Shown here: positions 56,507 through 64,000 of the stretch, piece after piece
Position numbering within the stretch: the first letter of the stretch is position 1
Layout of the letters: each line of letters opens with the position of its first letter
DNA from: Emergomyces orientalis
Taxonomy: Eukaryota; Ascomycota; Eurotiomycetes; Onygenales; Ajellomycetaceae
NCBI GenBank assembly: GCA_002110485.1
Contig: MOWL01000089.1
Span: 868,001 to 932,000 of the forward strand
Direction: 5' to 3'
DNA length: 64,000 nucleotides
Translations under genes and position numbers: made by a program
Notes under the pieces: model-generated
Database searches by the model: none
The model's input: only the letters and a program-made list of their open reading frames with translations
What the model was told of the DNA's origin: nothing

Positions 56507-58040
56507 GAATTACCCGCAGCGCGGACCCACTAGGATAAAAAAGACTTGTCTTGTTCAATGTGATCCTGGTATTGCGGGATTTGGTGCTCCATATATCGTC
56601 GCGTGGGTGCTGACGGTTGCGAACAGCATCGCTCCGTTCTTCCAGAAATAATTAGTATATAAATAGTAGGCCTGGGATTCTTTCTTTTTTTATATTTGCT
56701 CTCTCACATGGATAGCTAGGAGGAAATCTAGCCTTTTTCCGACAGCTTCCCAAGGTGGTACACTCATTCTCTTAGTTTGAACATAAAATAACGGGTTGGT
56801 AGCTGCCCACGGATAAACATTAATCCGTTATTGTTGTGTGTGTCAATAGCAAGCAACTGTACACCCACAATACCTCCACCAGACAGGAGTCTACATTATG
56901 GTGCTCTCTCTAGTATCAGGGAAAAAGGTGGTGGAACCAATGGATGCTGGTATGAGCTTGATTCAGATTTTGCCACGGAACGCATTAGGCTGGGCATTGT
57001 CTAACTTTCTCGTGCACACATCAAAGACACCAGGATATGATAAGATCTCTTAATATCGGCGTCATCACAGATAGATTTGATCCAGAGGCAGAATTAGCTA
57101 CTAGTTACTGAGGGCGGGTACAAGTCAGTAGTTCGTCGTCTAAGATCGGAAATGTCCAATGAATTCTCCTCCTTCTCCTCCTTCTCCTCTACTTCTACCT
57201 CCTCTGCCTCCTCTGCGTCTTCCTACAACCCCTAATCCGTTCTTTGCTTTTCCTCTTTTTTTCTTCTCCGTGATCAATATTTCCGGAGCAACGTATATCC
57301 GGCCGATCACGGGACCCGCAGCGAGCTTTGCTGTGTCATCATCATCCCTTAACTAGTTAGTTAAACCCAACCCAACCCAACCTTTCGCTGGTGTCCTGGC
57401 TCGACTTCATCATCATTACTCCTTAGTTGTTAGTCTGTTGTCGTTGTCGCAGGCTGAGACCTGGGTTATTTCTGGAGCCAGATTCCTTGCATTTACTTGC
57501 TCACAACTCTCCTTCTTTAATACCCGCCGCCGCCAGACATCAACCAAGTACCTCCTTCTTTCTCTGTTGATTCTGTCCCCACGCGGCAAACGAACGTGGT
57601 GTTCTCCAAGCTGCAGCCGCCCTGAAACAAGCCTATCATCCAAACAGTGCCCAGGGTCAAGGTCAGTCAGTGATTGTTAATCACCTATTGGACTGAGGCC
57701 CTATCATCCCTTATTCCCCCCAACCGAGAGTGACTGGATTGCTTCTGCTTAATACTTGTAAGTGTCCTATATGTCTCACCTGGATCACGTCCTCAACCCA
57801 TTTTCAAAACCCCCATTTCTCCCCACCCAGCTTCCCATTAGCCCTCTCATCGAAATCGAAGTGGCGTCACGAAATCGCGACGTCCTAACTGACGATTCCT
57901 TTCCTCCGCCAGATAATTCCCTCTCGCCTAAATATGGCAAAGTGAGTGGGACACCACGAGGCCTTTGCTCCTTCCGATACCCTGCTTCCGTGGTGGCCCC
58001 TCGGCTCCCGGGTTTGCTTCCATTATATATACCGTATACC
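56507..58040. other. Divergent intergenic region, rrn11 / RING protein
   Basis: 1.53 kb. It contains CTC/CCT triplet-rich tracts at 57163-57215 and four CCCAA repeats near 57366-57382. The probable leader of the RING gene lies at 57400-58040. It includes GTAAGT at 57759-57764 that may be a leader intron donor. Confidence 0.5.
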
Positions 58041-60772
58041 ATGGGGCAAGCATCCTCTTCCCAACGCGCAGACTCTGTGCACAGCAACAACAACCACAAC
58101 CATAACAACAACAGCATCTCATCGCGCTCACTCTCGCGGTTTTCACGCGAACAGCACGGTGGACAACCTCCTCCGGGACATTTGAATCACTCTTTACACC
58201 GTTCACATCACTCTACTGGTGGGATTGATTATACTACCCGGCGCAGTCATGAATATCCTCCTTTGACATCTCAAACCGTAACTTCCCCTTTGTCCACGGT
58301 CGCCACCCATCCTGATATGTTTCGAAGTTCGAGTGATATAAATTTACATTCGCCCCAACGAGAAGACAGCCCTTTGGTAAACATGGATCGTTTGGGACCA
58401 CACAACTCTTCCGCCACGCTAGAAACGTCTGCTTCCATTCCCTCCTCCGCGACAAGTCGACAGTCGACCATGTCTCGTCTCGGTTCGAGGATTCTTCCAA
58501 ATACAGTAGTGAGGGGACTGTTGAATAGTGGGGAGGAAACACCTGCAGAAGGCCGTGCTCACCGGATCGGTCTTTTATCCAGGACTCTACATAGGTCTGA
58601 CTCCGCTCACCATTCGCACCGCTTCTCGTCTTTTACTGGGTCTGGTTCAAGGGGGATATCAAGAAGACGCTCGATACGTGGCCCGTACCCTCCTCCACGA
58701 GGCGATGCGGCTTTATTACCGGACTCTCCCCCTAACCCCACATATCTAGATGCTACCTCCATGGAAAGGGACTCTGGCTCGGGAAGATTTTCTTGGCGTC
58801 ATCGGGCGAGGCTAAGCCATGTCCGACATTCCATAGCTGTACCAATATCGCAGATTTTTGGTCAACCACCCCCCATGTCTGAGCCAAACCAGTCAGCGAT
58901 GCTTCCCCCACGACGACCGTCACGGCCGAGTTTTACGGAGGACTCCGATCACCTGCTTCCGCCTTTAGGATCGATGGACACGCACATGGAATTTGACGGC
59001 TCCCGCCAACTAGACTCCGTTGAACCTTCTACAAGGAATACCCTGCCATCAATCTCCCCAAGCACCCCTTCAAGAACTACTCGTTCCTCTTCCCCCGCGC
59101 GAAGACATGCTACGTCGCGTTCTCGACATATTCGCTCAATGCGTAGGGATGAACAAACCCCGTTGTCTCGCGTTTTACAACTTGCAGCGGCTGCTATAGC
59201 TGCCCAGCTCTCTGGAAATACAGTGCCTGCTATGCCCAATATCCAGGCTATCGGTGCTGATGGAGCAGATGGTTCGTTGGAGAGCTTTATACAAAGTTTA
59301 CAGCAAGCCACCTCTGCCCAAACGCAAGGAACAGGGACGGAAGACGGCAATGCGGGCACCCAAAGAGATGGTGGCTTACCTCACGTCAATTTCTTGAGAG
59401 TGTTCCGCTTCGTCAACCCAGAAAATTCCGAAGATAGCTCAGCAACAGGACATCCTAACCAACCAGCTTCTGAATATGCTCAGGACAGTGGATCGGATAG
59501 AATGGACCTCGATGACAACACCCCAGCAGAGAGTGGCCAGGACAGACGGTTGGTGACTTTGGTGGTGGTAGGAGTAAGGTCAGTTCCCTCTATAAGCAAT
59601 GGATTCGACAATGATGCTGGACTCCACGCCCGTGCGTCGCTGGATTCTCTGCTCCGGCTGCCGTTTATTACACCAAATAACGTTTCACGAACCGAGCGTG
59701 GCTCCAGTGGATTTCTTCGGCGTGCTGATAGACGGTCTAGATTCTCAAGCCATCGTCGCTCAATGGGAGGAAACACATTCCCGGCCAATTACGATAGTCA
59801 ACGTCATCAGAGATCACATACCTCAACTCGCGTTCAGTCAGATTTGGCCAGTTCATTACCTACGGTTCTGTCAGAAAGCCCACCCGGTCCTCATCCCCCT
59901 CCATCCACTCCTGCCGACCCTAGCTTGTCCAACGTCTCCTCAGAAACCAACAGCCCGAGCCGACGACCATCTGCGTCCTCAGTTGTGCTTCCGCAATTGA
60001 ACGAAGACTCTTCCCAGGAGCCCGATGAATCCTCCGATGCCCACCCTCTGTTCAACAACGTACGCCAACGCCGTAGAAGCGACTCAGAAACCGCTCGTCA
60101 TCGTGGACTTGGCTCTGGAGCAGCGAGGCGAAATGGTGTCGTGGAACCTGACAGTGCCTCGCCGTCTGCTGGTAGAAGCTGGTTGATTTATGTTGTTGGA
60201 ACGAATTTATCTGAAAACCACCCAGCTTTTGCCACTCCAAGTTTATTTACGGATGTATGTATACCAACCATTTAGATACTAGATAGAGGACTCTTTTCTA
60301 ATTCGTATCTGTTAGAACCCTACCTACGAGGACATGTTGCTCCTTTCGTCATTACTTGGTCCTGCCAAGCCACCCGTCGCTTCGCAGGAAGACGTTGCCT
60401 CCGCGGGAGGAATTTTCCTACTTGTTGAGTACGGTGGTTCTCTAATCGCTGAATCAGCAGATGCGACCCAGAAAATCCCTATCGCGGAAAGCGAAAGATG
60501 TCTTATCTGTCTCTCTGACTATGAGGCTGCAGAGGAGGTCAGACAGCTAACCAAATGCCAACACATTTATCATCGTGAATGTATTGACGAGGTATGTACT
60601 TATTTTCTTCTGATGGCCGGAATATGAAGTAACAGAAGGATGACAACTAACCCTGTTGCTGTAGTGGTTGACCACCGGACGCAACTCTTGCCCTTTATGT
60701 CGGGGTCAAGGCGTATCCAACTCTGAGACCAACGACCCAGGCAACACCAACGAGCAGGAGACGGTTTCATGA
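58041..60772 (+). CDS. RING-H2 E3 ubiquitin ligase candidate, probably N-myristoylated
   Basis: Three exons (58041-60254, 60316-60591, 60665-60772) give 865 residues. The start was set at MGQASSSQ because the ATG has a good context (ACCATGG), it begins a myristoylation-type sequence (Gly2, Ser6), and the open frame upstream to 57762 looks like leader. About 700 residues are disordered and Ser/Arg-rich, with an Asn/His run (HSNNNHNHNNNS). Near the end are SWLIYVVGTNLSENHPAFAT and the DNPTYEDMLLLSSLLGPAKP helix. The RING-H2 (about residues 800-845) follows: CLICLSDY, CQHIYHRECIDEW and CPLCRG, split by the last intron. Likely a membrane-attached ubiquitin ligase; the substrate is unknown. Confidence 0.88.
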
Positions 60773-63235
60773 CGAGAGAAAACCCGTTGATCCCTATACC
60801 CTCCCCCCGGGGTATCGACGATACAACATCTAAACATTCAAAGTACTTATTCCCGCCCAACTCTAGGATACATACATACTTCCTTTTGGCTTGTTCCTTC
60901 CGGCCCTTGGTTCCTCATACCTATTTCTCAATTGGATGGTCAACCGTTGACTCGTAAACCCCGAATATTGGGTCGGTTTGCGTATAACCCCCCTCTTTCT
61001 CCTGGAATACCCTTTGAACCCTTTTTTTTTCCCACGTCCCCGTTGGCTTTGGTGCATGGACGGGTTCACATTGTTTGTTTTTTCTTTTTTCCTTTTTTCC
61101 CAAAGGTCTGCTGGAATCCGTAAGTTTTTATTTCGTGCTACATTCATACACGTTTTAATATTTTAATTTCATATTTATCTCGAGTTTTTCTTTCTGTTTC
61201 GCAATATTCAATTCTCCAATTCGGCGTTTAGCATGCATCAGCCTCTAATGTCTCTGGGCGTTTCTTGTTCTGCTTTTTTGTTTTTCCCCCTCTCGAGCTT
61301 TATTTACGGCTGGTAGGATATAATCTGGTGTTTTCGGTCAGGGTCTAAGATGAGGGGAAATGGGATCTAGAACTACAGGTATGACTGGCTGGCTGGCATT
61401 CATCAGGATTTTTTCTTCAGCCTTTTACTTGATTTTGTTCTTTTTCATTTTCTCTGCCTTCATTTCATCAGCCTTTGCTATCGCTATTACTATTGCTGTT
61501 TCCTCTCTGTTTTTTAATTTCTGTTAACCATCATGAAGCCATGACATAGCGGTTTTTTTGTCCGTTCCTTTTTTCAAAAAAATTATTCTTGAACATACCT
61601 TCCGTTTTTTGATATCACTCTGTTTTCTTATTTGCAGGGTGCGTTTTTTTTTTTGAGAATTTTTCAACTTGCAATTTTTTTCCCCTCTTTCTCTTTCTGC
61701 CTTAATTGTTTTTTCTTCATTGTTAGCAAGAACTTTAAGTTGAGGTTTCAAGCACAGAATTGTTACAAGAGAACAGAGAATAGAAAACTGATCCTTAAAG
61801 TGATAATTGAGTTACTTTCTTAAATCTCTACTTTTTCTTTTTCCTTTCTTGTTTAATACTTTTCTATTTTTAAAAAAAAATCCTCTTTCAGTTATATACC
61901 AAACACATACTAAATTGAATTATTTTCAGAACTCTTTTTTTTTTTTTTTTTTTTTCTGTATGAGGATGAACAGATTTGAAATTATTTTAATTTTCATTTC
62001 TTTCTTAAAAATTAAATATTGAGGTTTGACTTTCTCTTTGGTTTTGTAAATTGATTCAATGTTGGATGGCTAATTCTTAGAGATTTTTTTGCAATTGGAA
62101 TTAACAAGAGATGGGTTAATCTGTTTCAATTTCCTTCATTTTGCTCCCTCAGAAGTTCATTTTAACCTGGCCCGAACAATTCCTGGCGTACACGCCTCAC
62201 TACGGAGTAGAGTTTCCTGTTTGTAACATGAAAGGGGGCATAACTTTTAGCACAAGACTAATGCCAGTTAGTTAATTCATGCCCAGTTGACGCCTGGGTT
62301 AAGGAAACTAGATAATGAACTCCTGAGCCTTGAGTCTCTCGGCGGCGAGGCGGAAGCACAGGGGTTAATGAAGGGGTTTGAGGTTTCTGCGCGGAGAGTT
62401 GAGGGTATGATGTATTAAATTGCCATGCTTCAGGCGGAATATGAAACGAGAGAGTACATTGTAACCTTATTGAACCAGGCCCGATCAATTATACTGCCAA
62501 TTTTTGTTCACATGTTGTGTAGATATCTGGGGAGCGGGGCCTGGTCACGGGCGTCGGAGCCCTAGTGTAGCCCGCGAAGTGGGAGGAATTCCTATTTGCT
62601 CCAGAGGCCGCATTCATATCGTCATAAGGGTTGAGCGAGCGAGCAAAAGTTGAAACCACGTAGTTACGGATTGAGTAACTTGGTTAGGTTAGATGCGGTT
62701 GTCGGCCGACGTTTTACTAACTATCTCTGTAATCAAGAGAAACCCTTTTTCCTCCTACTCATTTGTTCAGCTTTCTCTTTGAATTCAGTAACTCATCATG
62801 ATTCCTCCGGCTTACTTATTTTGGGGTTGAAATATAATGCTTCTTTGCTATTAGATTCACCTGCCCATTTATTCATATTTATTTCACATATACACCTAGC
62901 AACCTAGGTATGCCGCCAGGCTCAAGCTGTTTGGACACATTTCCTTAAATTCCCACAAATTCTTCTAAATATAATCCCAACAATGGCTGACTGGAAATTC
63001 ATTCATTGTAGATAATCGGTCTCCAATGTGAATGAATTGAAGGGAAAAGAAAAATCATGAGCGTTTATATTGAATCCTCTGGCGGAAAGGTCCCGGCCTG
63101 GGGCCCTCAAACATCCAAAATGAAGTTCATATCCCCGCCCCCTTGGACACATATTTCCCGCCCGTACCCCTTTGTTTTCACATTCCACCGATGGGACTGA
63201 TTTTAATGTTCGGCCACTACGGTCTGGGTCTTTAG
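60773..63235. other. Intergenic, T-rich, no gene seen
   Basis: 2.46 kb with long poly-T and T-rich tracts (61020-61100, 61630-61690, 61936-61955), lower in GC than the flanks. TACGGAGTA lies at 62201-62209. The first exon of the ceramidase may lie in its right end. Confidence 0.5.
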
Positions 63236-64000
63236 TTTTTGTGAAGAGGTACGCCCTGAATTAACCGAAAAGAATATTCCCTTGTTGCAGTACTAGGTTT
63301 ACCTTGGCATATTAACTACGGAACAAATTGGTCTTCTATTTATTTCTCTTTTGTTTACGTCGGTTGATTAATTTTTCTTCTTCTTTCTACTCTTGCACCT
63401 GGACGAATAGGACTACCATGTTTCTTCATACATTGGTGAATTCGTCAATACCTTGACTAGTTTTTGCTACGGTTAGTTCAGAAAAATGACGAAGCCGCCC
63501 TACATGAGACGATATCTGCAACGCAAATTCCTTAGCCTTGATAGCAGCTTTCAGACCGCATCTTCATGGCCACTAACATGGATGGTGATGGTAGTTTTCC
63601 TCGGAAGCTACGCCATTTATCGCCAATTAAGACGTGGAAGCAGCGTGAAACCTTCTCATTCATTATCATATATTGCCCTGATCATCATTGGAATTGGGTC
63701 AACGGTATACCATGCTACTCTGAAATATCCGCTGCAATTAGGTATATAAACACTGTCTACCATTCTAACACATCTACTTAAACTATATATTTTACTTTCG
63801 TGTCACCCTTTCGTCCCCTCCCCTGAGCAGCTTTTACCGTTCCTGTTCTCGATCCCACCCATGCGCCTGAATGGGAAAAATGAGAATATACTATATTAAC
63901 ACTATTATGTTCTTCTGTCCTGTTTCCGACCTAGTCGATGATCTATCGATGCTACTCGGCGCTGGTATCATGTTCCATCATGTCGTAACAATCAATAGTG
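63236..64000 (+). CDS. Alkaline ceramidase (Ypc1/Ydc1/ACER family), incomplete
   Basis: ER-type ceramidase that splits ceramide into a long-chain base and fatty acid. Exons seen: one ending FCEE at 63248, then 63411-63471 (DYHVSSYIGEFVNTLTSFCY), 63595-63741 (VFLGSYAIYRQL, ALIIIGIGSTVYHATLKYP) and 63935 onward (VDDLSMLLGAGIMFHHV), which runs off the right edge. The metal-site residues of the family are recognisable in CEEDY, STVYHATLKYPLQL and VDDLSML. The start codon was not located; the stretch at 63236-63248 may be preceded by an exon before an AG at 63234-63235. Hydrophobic helices fit a seven-span membrane protein. Confidence 0.8.

Noticed and set aside
57762..58040. N-terminal extension of the RING protein from the ATG at 57762
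   Set aside because: The 93 extra residues look like translated leader, a better ATG context and a myristoylation signal occur at 58041, and a leader-intron donor (GTAAGT) lies at 57759-57764.

Overview
The window is fungal nuclear DNA. Genes carry short (about 50-120 nt) introns with GTRNGT donors, and the protein set is that of a filamentous ascomycete (Rrn11, Ecm11, Atg15, Bta1, Rer1, NLR relics). Gene content, the CpG-stripped repeats and the TACGGAGTA intergenic motif point to Eurotiomycetes, most likely Onygenales. That placement is inference; no marker gene is present. Exon structures below were built by hand from splice signals, reading phase and recall of the protein families.

Layout. 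0.2-2.1 kb: a decayed NACHT/ankyrin NLR. 3.1-5.6 kb: divergent rer1 (-) and mitochondrial enoyl-CoA hydratase (+). 5.9-6.6 kb: a Gly/Gln/Met repeat protein (-). 7.8-9.6 kb: an ADGF/CECR1-type adenosine deaminase (+). 10.1-11.7 kb: folylpolyglutamate synthase (-). 13.6-14.4 kb: a GNAT acetyltransferase (-). 14.9-16.2 kb: a dead Tc1/mariner element. 18.2-24.3 kb: a 6-kb nest in which a short LTR retroelement sits inside a CpG-depleted, internally deleted LINE bounded by 13-bp target duplications. 24.4-24.9 kb: an unidentified coding remnant. 25.6-27.0 kb: a COMT-type O-methyltransferase (-) with two copies of the iron-GATA motif ATCTGATAA in its promoter. 27.9-28.6 kb: a broken GNAT gene. 30.0-33.1 kb: nine-exon betaine lipid synthase bta1 (-). 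35.6-37.0 kb: a PAS protein (-). 39.6-41.7 kb: atg15 lipase (-). 42.2-44.5 kb: a VPS9-domain protein (+). 45.5 kb: an intron-containing tRNA, probably Arg(CCG). 46.6-51.5 kb: a second repeat-rich segment with a gene fragment, a decayed nucleoside-phosphorylase NLR and a Tc1/mariner element with 28-bp inverted repeats. 52.9-56.5 kb: ecm11-like and rrn11 (both -). 58.0-60.8 kb: an N-myristoylation-type RING-H2 protein (+). 63.2 kb to the edge: an alkaline ceramidase (+), incomplete at the right edge.

The genes are housekeeping and largely unrelated. Two themes recur. One is membrane lipid work (Bta1, Atg15, ceramidase). The other is genome defence: the repeats have lost nearly all CpG while adjacent genes have not, and the LTR element inside the LINE keeps its CpGs, which dates it after the mutation of its host. 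I did not find a convincing new multi-gene system. The most unusual signals are the paired iron-GATA sites upstream of the O-methyltransferase, the eight-copy CCAAT-like array inside the LTR element, and the mutation signature of the LINE.
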